Assembly: GCF_013761245.1 (NCBI RefSeq)
Contig: NZ_JACDUT010000008.1
Location: 124,001-188,000, forward strand
Reading direction: 5' to 3'
Source: Thermaerobacillus caldiproteolyticus
GTDB taxonomy: Bacteria; Bacillota; Bacilli; Bacillales; Anoxybacillaceae
DNA length: 64,000 nt
Both the position numbers and the translations under genes were made by a program. How positions within the stretch are numbered: position 1 is the first letter of the stretch; each line of letters opens with the position of its first letter. Below, one piece after another: positions 46,858 to 54,449 of the stretch. Below the pieces are notes generated by a model, which had not been told where the DNA came from, ran no database searches, and saw only the letters and a program-made list of their open reading frames with translations.

Positions 46858-47939
46858 ATGATTGGTAAAATGGAGCATAAAAAACACGCTTACCGCTACG
46901 CTATTACAGGGCATCATCAAACGGGCGACGCGTTAAAAAGAAGGGCTGCTGGCGCTTGATCCACGCCTTCAATACTAAAAAAGTGGAACTCTTATCATCG
47001 TGGTTAGGAAAAGGAGAAACGATCATTTCCATGTTTTATCTACAGTGGATTCATCGCTTTCCGAAGACATACAGCGTATTATATGTCGTTCGTGGAAAAA
47101 TCCTTTTCACAGTATGAGATGCTTTTTTCTTCGTCATATCAAAAGCATCGTTCATCATCCAAAGCCAAATGCCATTATTTGTACTCACTCTTCTCCCCTC
47201 TTACTTAGTAAACCAGTTAAAAATGAACAGAACATTACCGTTCCCGTTGTCAATGTATACACTGACTATTTTATTCATCACCTTTTGAGAACGGAAGCAA
47301 TCGACTATCATTTCATCGGCTATCCATATATAAAAACACAACTACAGGAAAAAGGGCTCCAACCGAACGAATTTTTATCACCAGCATCCCGATTCATCCG
47401 TCCATTGCCAAAGGTGCTCCCAAAAACTGTCCGCATCACCTCGTTACCATGGATTAATTGCCAGCAGCAGCCTTGGAATCGGCACATTTCAGCACATAAT
47501 AAAAAAATTTCCTCTGACGCCCCGATTGACTACTATATGCTGTGTGGAAAAAACAGGCGATCATACGAGCAATTAAAAGTCCTTCACCACCCGCGCATCA
47601 TTCCGATTTTTTATATTTCGTCATGGGAGGAAATGAACCAGTTATATAATGAAGTTGATTTTACGAACTGTGTTCCCATTAGAGAAGGTTTATTTAAAAG
47701 ATTGCCGATCTTTATTTATCATACCCACCTCGGTCAAGAAGATGAAACTTGCCTCTGCTTAATCAACTGCAAATCATTTTTGATTCCGTAAATGGGTGTA
47801 TATGGAAAACATTTCCTTGGCACTCATAGATATTCTCCATTCATCAATATTGGCTCACGACTTTAACAAAGCAGAGGAATACCATAGCCATCTTGTTCCG
47901 CTAGAACAAGCAAAATTAATTTATGAGTGGCTATTATGA
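46858..47939 (+). pseudogene. Decayed YkoN-like glycosyltransferase (MGDG-synthase type)
   Basis: Plus-strand pieces in several frames make up one GT28-like protein. A start with AAAAAAGGG at 46858 reads YAITGHHQTGDALK. FYLQWIHRFPKTYSVLY follows at about 47035, then PNAIICTHSSPLLLSKPVKN with VPVVNVYTDYFIHHLLRTEA (the MGDG synthase acceptor motif) at about 47160-47300. FIGYPYIKTQLQEKGLQPNE comes next, and LVPLEQAKLIYEWLL stops at 47939. The donor-site region (GG-x-G) is not recognisable and frames change at least three times. Confidence 0.8.
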
Positions 47940-47944
47940 AAAAA

Positions 47945-47971
47945 GGGCTGTCCAACCGAAAGGACAAGCCC
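47945..47971 (-). terminator. Intrinsic terminator of the gmu-like operon
   Basis: On the minus strand GGGCTTGTCC-N8-GGACAGCCC (one bulge) is followed by TTTTTTC, directly after the regulator stop. Confidence 0.85.
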
Positions 47972-47976
47972 GCATT

Positions 47977-48690
47977 TTATCGGCGAATATTGACCGTTGT
48001 GAACACAAATTTATCATAACGGTGCCTTGAAAACGAATATTCAAAGGGCATCCCATTATTTAAAAAACCGACTTGCTCTACTTCCAAAACCGGATCATCC
48101 AGTGCGCATTGCAAATATATTTGATCTAGTTCATTCGGTTTCGCTGCACGAATTTTCCGATGTGATCCAGCAATGGTCAGCCCTAGCTGATGCGTAATGT
48201 AATTGTAAATGGACGAATGAAGCACATCTTCGTTGAGGCCTGTAATTAAGTTCGTCGGCATATATGTTCGTTCAATAACATAGGGCTCACCATCGACATT
48301 GCGAAGACGAATCAAATGATACACAGGCGTATTCATATCAATCGATAAATGAACCGCCACTTCCTCTGGCGGAAATAACACCTCAAATGTAATGATTTTG
48401 CTTGTAATCTTTCTTCCTTTTAAAAGATTCGTTAATCCAAGTGTTTCATTGCTGACGACGTTCACTTGACCGTTCAAAATTGCTGATTTTACAATAAATG
48501 TTCCATGTCCGCGCTTGCGATACAGCAATCCTTCCGATACAAGCACATCGAGCGCACGCTTCATCGTCATTCGGCTGCAACCGAATTCTTGAGATAACGA
48601 TAACTCATCCGGAATCGGCTCATCCGGAGAGTAAATCCCCTTCCTAATTCGATTACGAATTTCATTGGAAATTTGTTCATACTTCGACAT
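47977..48690 (-). CDS. gmuR: GntR/HutC-family regulator (GmuR-like)
   Basis: A 237-residue regulator. An N-terminal winged HTH (ISNEIRNRIRKGIYSPDEPI, LSQEFGCSRMTMKRALDVL) is followed by a UTRA ligand domain (PVYHLIRLRNVDGEPYVIERTYMP in part). It is the last gene of the PTS/glycosidase operon, as gmuR is in B. subtilis. It presumably senses a phosphorylated disaccharide. ATG 48690 with GAGG upstream is preferred over ATG 48699, which overlaps that site. Confidence 0.82.
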   Translation of the reverse strand: MSKYEQISNEIRNRIRKGIYSPDEPIPDELSLSQEFGCSRMTMKRALDVLVSEGLLYRKRGHGTFIVKSAILNGQVNVVSNETLGLTNLLKGRKITSKIITFEVLFPPEEVAVHLSIDMNTPVYHLIRLRNVDGEPYVIERTYMPTNLITGLNEDVLHSSIYNYITHQLGLTIAGSHRKIRAAKPNELDQIYLQCALDDPVLEVEQVGFLNNGMPFEYSFSRHRYDKFVFTTVNIRR

Positions 48691-48815
48691 ATTGGTCATC
48701 CTCTACATCACAGTTTTCACAATCCTATTTTTATTTTAATTTTTCCTTGTCACAATCACAAACCCTTTGCAAAAAAGAGGTTATCCCTAAGATGAAGGGA
48801 TAACCTTATCATCAT

Positions 48816-50228
48816 TTAAAACCCATTGTTCTCCGAAAGCGCTTTAAACCAGTATCCGCTCTTTTTAATTGTTCGTTTTTCATTTTGCTCAAGGTCAACG
48901 GCGACAAGCCCATAACGATTTTTATACGCATTCGTCCAAGACCAGTTATCCATAAATGTCCATAGATGATACCCTTTCACATTCACGCCTTCTTCAATCG
49001 CTTTATGCACCCATTTTAAATGTTCGCGAATAAATTCAATTCGGTAATCGTCTTGGATCACCCCGTTCTCATCGCGGAACCGCTCTTCCCCTTCAACTCC
49101 CATGCCGTTTTCGGAGATAAAACATTCAATATTATTGTAGTTTTCCTTTATATTGATGAGAATATCATAAATTCCTTTTTCGTAAATTTCCCAGCCGCGA
49201 TACGGATTCATTTTCCGTCCCGGCATCACGTAATAATCGAAAAATCTCTCCGGCATAAATGGTGCTTCTGGATTCGGAAGATGTTCCTTCGCTTTTACCC
49301 GTCTGGGTTGATAATAATTAATTCCGAGAAGATCAATCGTATTTTGTTTGATTAATTCCTTATCTTCTTCTTCCGTTACCGGCAAATGCCCATGTTCGCG
49401 TAAAAGTTCGACTAAATCTTGCGGATATTCCCCTGTTACTGCCGGATCTAAAAAGCTCCGATTGAAAAATAGATCAGCAATATGCGCAGCTCTCACATCA
49501 GCAGGATGAGCGCTTCTTGGATAAGAAGGAGTTAAGTTTAAAATAATGCCAATTTTTCCATCTTGGATATTCATCTGTTTAAACGTTTGAACCGCCTTGG
49601 CGTGAGCAATGATCGTATGATACGCCACTTGAACGGCTCTTTGAAAATCAACGACATTTGGATAATGAAAATCGTACAAGTACCCGCCTTCCACAGGAAC
49701 AATCGGCTCATTATGCGTAAACCATTTTTTTACCCGATCACCAAACAACTCAAAACATATTTTTGCATACCGCACATACGCATCGACGACGTTACGGTTT
49801 TCCCATCCGCCAATTTTTTGCATCGCCAGCGGCATATCAAAATGGAATAAGTTCACAAACGGTTCGATATCATGGATAAGCAATTCAGTAATAACATCAT
49901 GATAAAATTTGACCGCTTCCTGATTCACTTCTCCGACTCCATCTGGAATGAGCCGCGACCATGAAATGGAAAACCGAAACGAATTATGTCCTACTTCTTT
50001 CATTAGAGCAATGTCTTCTTTATAACGATGATAAAAATCCGAAGTCACTTCAGGACCGACACCGTTAAAAAAACGGTTCGGTTCTTTTTCATACCAATAG
50101 TCCCAAATGTTCGGCCCTTTGCCACCTTCTTTCGCCGCTCCTTCAATTTGTGTCGCAGAAGTTGCACTTCCCCACCAAAATCCTTTTGGAAAACGGAAAG
50201 AGATTTCCTGATTCGTCCGTTGCTTCAT
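48816..50228 (-). CDS. gmuD: 6-phospho-beta-glucosidase (GH1)
   Basis: A 470-residue GH1 enzyme. The acid/base Glu lies in WFTHNEPIV near residue 180 and the nucleophile Glu in CFISENGMG near residue 378. The start FRFPKGFWWGSATSATQIEG is typical. Coupling to a cellobiose-type PTS makes a 6-phosphate substrate likely, with cellobiose, mannobiose or another beta-disaccharide possible. ATG 50228 has AAGGTGGG 6 nt upstream; the ATG at 50234 abuts that site. Confidence 0.88.
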   Translation of the reverse strand: MKQRTNQEISFRFPKGFWWGSATSATQIEGAAKEGGKGPNIWDYWYEKEPNRFFNGVGPEVTSDFYHRYKEDIALMKEVGHNSFRFSISWSRLIPDGVGEVNQEAVKFYHDVITELLIHDIEPFVNLFHFDMPLAMQKIGGWENRNVVDAYVRYAKICFELFGDRVKKWFTHNEPIVPVEGGYLYDFHYPNVVDFQRAVQVAYHTIIAHAKAVQTFKQMNIQDGKIGIILNLTPSYPRSAHPADVRAAHIADLFFNRSFLDPAVTGEYPQDLVELLREHGHLPVTEEEDKELIKQNTIDLLGINYYQPRRVKAKEHLPNPEAPFMPERFFDYYVMPGRKMNPYRGWEIYEKGIYDILINIKENYNNIECFISENGMGVEGEERFRDENGVIQDDYRIEFIREHLKWVHKAIEEGVNVKGYHLWTFMDNWSWTNAYKNRYGLVAVDLEQNEKRTIKKSGYWFKALSENNGF

Positions 50229-50245
50229 CTTCATCCCACCTTCGT

Positions 50246-51556
50246 TTAAGATGCCTGTTTCGCTGACTCTTCTTGTTCTTTTTGCACATTCATCCGGTCA
50301 ATAAATTTTAAGAACGGGAACCAAATGATCAATACAATTGCAAAGTTCACAATTTGTAAGAGTCCTCCTGCTAACGAGTTGGTCGCCATAATACCATTGA
50401 TAAAGATCGGTACCGTCCACGGAACCGTCACTCCTGTTGGCGGCGGTACAAGACCGGAAGACATCGCCAAATACGTCACAAAGGTAACGACCATTGGTGC
50501 AAAAATCCAAGGAACAAGAATGAGCGGATTCATCACGACAGGTAAACCGAAAATAATCGGCTCATTGACGTTAAAAATTCCCGGTCCAAGTCCTAGTTTT
50601 GCCACTTGTTTCATTTGCTTACTTCTCATAAAAAATAGAATCGCAGCAATAACAGCAAGGGTCATCCCTGTCCCGCCCATGCCAACTGTATAAATTTCAA
50701 TAAATTGTTTGCTAATCACATGAGGAACTTTTCCCGTTTCCGTATACGCGTTCAAATTTTCAAGAGAAAGTGTATTCCAAATCGGGTCCATAACAGAGTT
50801 GATAATAATTTGACCATGCAAACCAAAAAACCATAAAATTTGTGTAACAAAAATCGCAATGAGCGTTGGAATAATACCGCTTCCCAGTCCAACTAACGGC
50901 GCTTGAACAAGCTTATAAATGACGTCATGCATATTTGTATGGAACGCTTGCGTAATCACAATATTTACAACAAGAAAAAATGTCAGTGTAACAACAGCAG
51001 GAATGAGAGCGGAAAACGATTTCGCAACCGCTGGCGGCACCCCTGCCGGCATTTTAATCGTAATGTTTTTTTGCACAATTGCCCGATAAATTTCTCCGGC
51101 AATAAACGCTGTAATCATCCCTAAAAACATTCCTTTTGCCCCTAATCGGTCAAGCGGGATCACATTTTGTACCGCTTCTTTCCCTTCCACATTCAGGATA
51201 AATGGTGTTAAAATAAAGAACGAAGCCAAGGCAATGGCGCCGCCAAATATCCCTTCCACATCATAACTTTTTGACAAGTAATAACCGATCCCGAACACAA
51301 CAAAGATGGTCATAACTCCCATTGTTGATTGCGGAGCGACGTTTAAAATCGTTCGTAATGTATTTAAGCTGCCTTCGCTCATTACTTTGTCAAGAAACGG
51401 CAAGTTTGCAACAACAACCGCAATTGAGCCGAAAATCGTGAGCGGAAACGCTAACATAAACGCGTCACGTAATACTTGCAAATAGCGGTTATTGTTTAAT
51501 TTTCCAGCAATCGGCAACAATATTTTACTCATTTTCTCAAATAACGATTGATTCAT
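50246..51556 (-). CDS. gmuC: PTS lactose/cellobiose-type IIC permease
   Basis: A 436-residue membrane permease of the lactose/cellobiose/chitobiose class with about ten membrane segments. Typical pieces are RDAFMLAFPLTIFGSIAVVV, FGLHGQIIINSVMDPIW, VGMGGTGMTLA and FNVNEPIIFGLPVVMNP, the last carrying the substrate-site NEP. It lies 11 bp upstream of the GH1 gene and 15 bp after the IIA gene, completing IIB-IIA-IIC. Confidence 0.9.
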   Translation of the reverse strand: MNQSLFEKMSKILLPIAGKLNNNRYLQVLRDAFMLAFPLTIFGSIAVVVANLPFLDKVMSEGSLNTLRTILNVAPQSTMGVMTIFVVFGIGYYLSKSYDVEGIFGGAIALASFFILTPFILNVEGKEAVQNVIPLDRLGAKGMFLGMITAFIAGEIYRAIVQKNITIKMPAGVPPAVAKSFSALIPAVVTLTFFLVVNIVITQAFHTNMHDVIYKLVQAPLVGLGSGIIPTLIAIFVTQILWFFGLHGQIIINSVMDPIWNTLSLENLNAYTETGKVPHVISKQFIEIYTVGMGGTGMTLAVIAAILFFMRSKQMKQVAKLGLGPGIFNVNEPIIFGLPVVMNPLILVPWIFAPMVVTFVTYLAMSSGLVPPPTGVTVPWTVPIFINGIMATNSLAGGLLQIVNFAIVLIIWFPFLKFIDRMNVQKEQEESAKQAS

Positions 51557-51571
51557 ACGACCCGCCCCTTT

Positions 51572-51904
51572 TTAAAGGTTTCTTTCTTTCAATAACTCAA
51601 TCAGCTCTTTCACTAATTCTTTCATTGATAACGTCGACATTAAGTGGTCCTCGGCATGCATTAATAATAACGAAAATTCCGTCTTTTCCCTGTTCGCTTC
51701 TTTTTGAACCAATTGAAAATGAATATGATGGGCGACACTCAAATCCGCTTCCGCTTCTTTCAATAGTTGCTCTGCTTCTTCTCTTTTTCCACCGCGGTAT
51801 TCACGAAGCGATTGAATTACTTTGCTACGGGCATTTCCACTATGAAGAATCAATTGAAACGCAATTTGTTCATTTGTTAAATTTTCTAGCTGTAACTTTT
51901 CCAT
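51572..51904 (-). CDS. gmuA: PTS lactose/cellobiose-type IIA component
   Basis: A 110-residue helical IIA. The phospho-His lies in LLLMHAEDHLMST near residue 80 (HAEDHLM motif), with LHSGNARSKVIQSLREY near residue 20. It passes phosphate from HPr to the IIB partner. The start abuts the IIB stop directly. Confidence 0.9.
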   Translation of the reverse strand: MEKLQLENLTNEQIAFQLILHSGNARSKVIQSLREYRGGKREEAEQLLKEAEADLSVAHHIHFQLVQKEANREKTEFSLLLMHAEDHLMSTLSMKELVKELIELLKERNL

Positions 51905-52222
51905 CTATTTTTCCCCCATTAATGTTAACGCTTGTTCATACGCTTTTTTTCCATCTGCCATGCCATATGCCATCATATCAATCACATCAACAGGAATCCC
52001 ATATTTTTCTGCTTCTTTTTGGAGCTCACCTTTCAAAAAGCTCATCTGCGGGCCAATTAATACCACATCCGCTCTTTCCATTTCCTTTTTCGCCTGATCT
52101 TGTCCTACCGCCCAAATTTCCACTTCATCCCCGATTGATTTTGCATACTCCTGCATTTTGGTAACTAGTAAACTAGTAGACATTCCTGAACTGCAAGCAA
52201 GAAGAATTCGTTTCATCTTCAT
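51905..52222 (-). CDS. gmuB: PTS lactose/cellobiose-type IIB component
   Basis: A 105-residue IIB with the phospho-Cys in RILLACSSGMSTSLLVTKM (Cys near residue 9) and VVLIGPQMSFL in the middle. It phosphorylates the sugar carried by IIC. ATG 52222 is 4 nt from AAAGGGG; the ATG two codons later has 10 nt spacing and is nearly as good. It is the first gene of the operon. Confidence 0.9.
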   Translation of the reverse strand: MKMKRILLACSSGMSTSLLVTKMQEYAKSIGDEVEIWAVGQDQAKKEMERADVVLIGPQMSFLKGELQKEAEKYGIPVDVIDMMAYGMADGKKAYEQALTLMGEK

Positions 52223-52245
52223 TCAACCCCTTTAACATGCATTTT

Positions 52246-52259
52246 ATGATACCGCTTAC
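52246..52259. promoter_or_regulatory. Candidate cre site in the leader of the gmu-like operon
   Basis: TGATACCGCTTACA matches cre (TGWAANCGNTNWCA) at 13 of 14 positions. It lies just downstream of a TATAAT (minus strand, 52270-52275), where CcpA would block elongation or initiation. Confidence 0.65.
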
Positions 52260-52344
52260 AAAATAAATTATTATACATATTTCAAAAAATGTCTAGTCAT
52301 TTATGTAAAAATATCTAATTTTTCATTCTATTTATCTATATTTT

Positions 52345-52362
52345 TGTAAACATATCTTTACA
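52345..52362. promoter_or_regulatory. Inverted repeat upstream of the gmu-like operon, possible GmuR operator
   Basis: TGTAAA-CATATC-TTTACA is a perfect 6-bp inverted repeat with 6-bp spacing, about 70-90 bp upstream of the likely transcription start. GntR/HutC regulators bind such dyads. The distance from the -10 is larger than usual for a repressor, so the promoter or the operator assignment may be wrong. Confidence 0.4.
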
Positions 52363-52432
52363 TGTCTCCTCGATAATTACTGATTGAAAATCCTAGGCAT
52401 TATCAAAGCGCACATCCCATCATTCATAAAAT

Positions 52433-52464
52433 AAAAAATCCCCACCTAATATAAGGGATGGGGA
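52433..52464 (-). terminator. Intrinsic terminator of tnrA
   Basis: On the minus strand TCCCCA pairs with TGGGGA across a 14-nt loop with a further inner CC/GG pair and is followed by TTTTTTATTTT, just after the tnrA stop. It separates tnrA from the PTS operon. Confidence 0.75.
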
Positions 52465-52468
52465 GCAC

Positions 52469-52765
52469 CTATGCCCGAAACCGAAAATGGGCATTCATCT
52501 GCCCTTGTAACATCTTTTGGCGAATTTCCTTTGTCATTTCGTTGCGAATCTCTCGCGTTGTTACTCCTTCTTCTCGCTTATTCGCAATATCCATTAACTG
52601 CTCGACATCCGCAAACGAGTATTTGCGAATCCCTTTTGAACGATCAGGAAAAATTAGTTTCCGTTCCTCATAATATCGGATTTGCCGTTGTGATAGCCCC
52701 GTTAATTCACTCACAATGCCAATGGAAATGACTTTCTTAAATTTGTATGAATCATCATAAGCCAT
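52469..52765 (-). CDS. tnrA: Nitrogen regulator TnrA (MerR family)
   Basis: A 98-residue regulator. It shows [27 protein letters not shown] (HTH, shown in part) and [19 protein letters not shown]. The C-terminus [12 protein letters not shown] is the TnrA-type tail that binds feedback-inhibited glutamine synthetase, which distinguishes it from GlnR. It activates or represses nitrogen genes during nitrogen limitation. ATG 52765 follows AAAGAGGTG. A TnrA/GlnR box covers the probable transcription start, so tnrA is likely repressed by GlnR or itself. Confidence 0.92.
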   Translation of the reverse strand: MAYDDSYKFKKVISIGIVSELTGLSQRQIRYYEERKLIFPDRSKGIRKYSFADVEQLMDIANKREEGVTTREIRNEMTKEIRQKMLQGQMNAHFRFRA

Positions 52766-52779
52766 ATGCTTCACCTCTT

Positions 52780-52796
52780 TGTTATTTTTTCTAACA
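52780..52796. promoter_or_regulatory. TnrA/GlnR box over the tnrA transcription start
   Basis: TGTTATTTTTTCTAACA fits the 17-bp consensus TGTNA-N7-TNACA at every fixed position. It lies just downstream of a minus-strand TATAAT (52799-52804), the placement of a repressor site. Confidence 0.85.
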
Positions 52797-52803
52797 TAAT
52801 TAT

Positions 52804-52825
52804 ACGGAATTTTTTAAAATTCCGT
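52804..52825. promoter_or_regulatory. Perfect 22-bp palindrome in the tnrA promoter
   Basis: ACGGAATTTT-TT-AAAATTCCGT has 10-bp perfect arms and occupies the -35/spacer region of the tnrA promoter, whose own -35 is poor. It does not match TnrA or GlnR boxes and may bind another regulator. Confidence 0.5.
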
Positions 52826-52865
52826 TACCGTTTTGTCAAAAAAATTAACAAGTTTTATATTTTTG

Positions 52866-52917
52866 TGTAAGAAAATATAACAAAACAGGTGTCATACCAA
52901 ACAAAGCATCGTATACT
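52866..52917 (+). promoter_or_regulatory. TnrA-activated promoter of the divergent small-gene pair
   Basis: A second perfect TnrA box, TGTAAGAAAATATAACA (52866-52882), is followed by a -10 TATACT (52912-52917) with no good -35. If transcription begins near 52924, the box centre lies at about -50, the known geometry of TnrA-activated promoters (about -49 to -51). Confidence 0.78.
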
Positions 52918-52940
52918 TAAAAATAAAAAGGAGTGAAAAA

Positions 52941-53117
52941 ATGGGGAAACTCATTCGAACCGCGATTATCAAACAGAAACAATTTTATATTTATAAGCTC
53001 CTGAAAACAGGCCTGTTTCCAGATGCCAATGCACTTCGACAGTGGACGGTTAGCGAATTGCGCCGCGAATATGAGCGATATGGATTACAACAAAAAAAGA
53101 AACGGGGGAATAATTGA
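52941..53117 (+). CDS. Small basic protein of the FbpA-like family, divergent from tnrA
   Basis: A 58-residue basic protein: MGKLIRTAIIKQKQFYIYKL, LFPDANALRQWTVSELRREY and a Lys/Arg-rich end. The pattern (K-x-x-x-Y-I-x-K-L near the start, then L-T-x-x-E-L-x-x-E-Y) is that of the Fur-regulated basic protein FbpA family, though here the promoter carries a TnrA box. Its position mirrors the TnrA-activated ykzB-ykoL operon beside tnrA in B. subtilis. AAAGGAGTG precedes ATG 52941. Role unknown; a helper of small-RNA or nitrogen/iron control is speculation. Confidence 0.75.
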   Translation: MGKLIRTAIIKQKQFYIYKLLKTGLFPDANALRQWTVSELRREYERYGLQQKKKRGNN

Positions 53118-53254
53118 TGGATCCAAAAGCTCTTGAACTGGCAAAGCGAATTGTTGAACTCGACTTACAACGCGATGCTGTTTTTGAGCAACTGATTTGT
53201 TTAATCGGCGACCGTGCTTATGAAGTATTGAGAACGATACAAAATCATGTATAG
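53117..53254 (+). CDS. Small hypothetical protein co-translated with the FbpA-like protein
   Basis: A 45-residue acidic-to-neutral helical protein (DPKALELAKRIVELDLQRDA, then FEQLICLIGDRAYEVLRTI). Its ATG overlaps the stop of the preceding gene by one base (TGATG), with CGGGGGAA as ribosome site. It belongs to the same TnrA-controlled transcript. The family is not recognised with certainty. Confidence 0.7.
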   Translation: MDPKALELAKRIVELDLQRDAVFEQLICLIGDRAYEVLRTIQNHV

Positions 53255-53260
53255 TGTGAA

Positions 53261-53286
53261 AGGGCAGTTTTACGCTGTCCTCTTTT
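53261..53286 (+). terminator. Weak terminator after the small-gene pair
   Basis: AGGGCAG-N7-CTGTCCT (7 bp with one wobble) is followed by CTTTTGT, 7 bp after the stop. Confidence 0.55.
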
Positions 53287-53571
53287 GTGCTCTCACTTTC
53301 CTGTATTCTCTCAGGGAATTAAGCTCTTGTCGACGTAAGATCGACACAAAAGCTGATTATAAGAATTGTTCCATTTTTATCCATAAAAAACAAGCTCTTC
53401 TACTCAATAAAACATAATTACACAATATCTTAACAGGACAATAAAGCCGCCGGATGACAAAAATCGCTAAGTTCCCTTTACCGACTGCATTTGATCATTT
53501 TTGATGATCTGCTTACAACATTCGATTCGCTCTTCCAGCGCTAATATAATCGATAGTCTCGTGTACTCTTT

Positions 53572-53830
53572 TTATGTTTGCGTTCGATTTGTTGCAGTTC
53601 CCCATCTGACCAAAAGCACACGCTGAATCATTTCCACAGTTAACTCACCGGATCTGACTTGGATCCAGTCCCATTGAAACAAATGTTCACATTCAATCAC
53701 AACACCATCGTATGGCTGTCGTGTTCTTTGATCCACGTTTTAAACGAAGGAACTGTCATTTTCCGAACAAGTGCTTTTTTCACTTTGGGCCCAAATAGGT
53801 TCGCTCGTAGTCCCCCCCTACACCCCTTTC
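53572..53830 (-). pseudogene. Remnant of an unrecognised small gene, frameshifted
   Basis: The minus frame LGPKVKKALVRKMTVPSFKT followed by WIKEHDSHT passes by a single frameshift into YDGVVIECEHLFQWDWIQVR and SGELTVEMIQRVLLVRWGT, stopping at 53572. The two halves join smoothly, which suggests one damaged gene. The family is not recognised. The flanking 53287-53571 and 53831-53968 show no coding signal. Confidence 0.4.
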
Positions 53831-53968
53831 TATTTATATAACAGCTCTTATTTTTATTAGAGGACGTTGTCGAACAATCCAAGATTCTAATGGTTACAGT
53901 TTTTGTTGTAAAATAGGATTGTATAAATATATTGAATATTCATTTTTTTGGTTAGGAGGGAAAACATT

Positions 53969-54352
53969 ATGGATCTCAAAGTGGGCGATGTCTTTACATG
54001 GAAACGAACATTTATCGATAAAGAAACGTTGCAATTCGCCGGACTCTCAGGTGACATGGGAAGACATCATATAGAACGTGATGAAAAAGGGCGGCTTATG
54101 GTTCACGGATTGTTTACCGCCAGCATCGGCACAAAAATCGGTGGGGATTTGAACTACATTGCAAAAGAAATGAACTTCCAATTTCTTCGACCTGTATTTA
54201 CGGGGGACACCATTACATGCGAATTAACAATTACCGAAGTCGAAGAGAAAGAAAGATACAAACAAGTCGCTGTAAAATCGGTATATCGAAATCAAGACGG
54301 AAAAGAAGTGCTAGTTGGAACAAGTAAAGGAATCATTAAAAACGAAATGTAG
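53969..54352 (+). CDS. MaoC-like hot-dog dehydratase
   Basis: A 127-residue protein of the (R)-specific enoyl-CoA hydratase (PhaJ/MaoC) family. The active-site region is FAGLSGDMGRHHIERDEKGR (Asp and His), then LMVHGLFTASIG and RPVFTGDTITCELTI. The usual Asn-Pro-x-H is changed to Gly-Arg-His-His, so the substrate may differ. It could hydrate enoyl-CoA or enoyl-ACP. ATG 53969 follows GGAGGG; an in-frame GTG at 53951 is less suitable. Confidence 0.8.
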   Translation: MDLKVGDVFTWKRTFIDKETLQFAGLSGDMGRHHIERDEKGRLMVHGLFTASIGTKIGGDLNYIAKEMNFQFLRPVFTGDTITCELTITEVEEKERYKQVAVKSVYRNQDGKEVLVGTSKGIIKNEM

Positions 54353-54376
54353 CTCCTTCAAATGTTTCCAACAATA

Positions 54377-54420
54377 AAGGTCTGTTCCCCTTGTCATTTC
54401 ACCGTAAAGGAGCAGACCTT
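54377..54420. terminator. Convergent hairpin between the MaoC-like gene and the alcohol dehydrogenase
   Basis: AAGGTCTG pairs with CAGACCTT, with an inner TCC/GGA pair, across a 20-nt loop. It is followed by CTTAATTATT on the plus strand. It lies between two converging stops. Confidence 0.65.
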
Positions 54421-54449
54421 CTTAATTATTATTTATTTAAAATGTCCTT

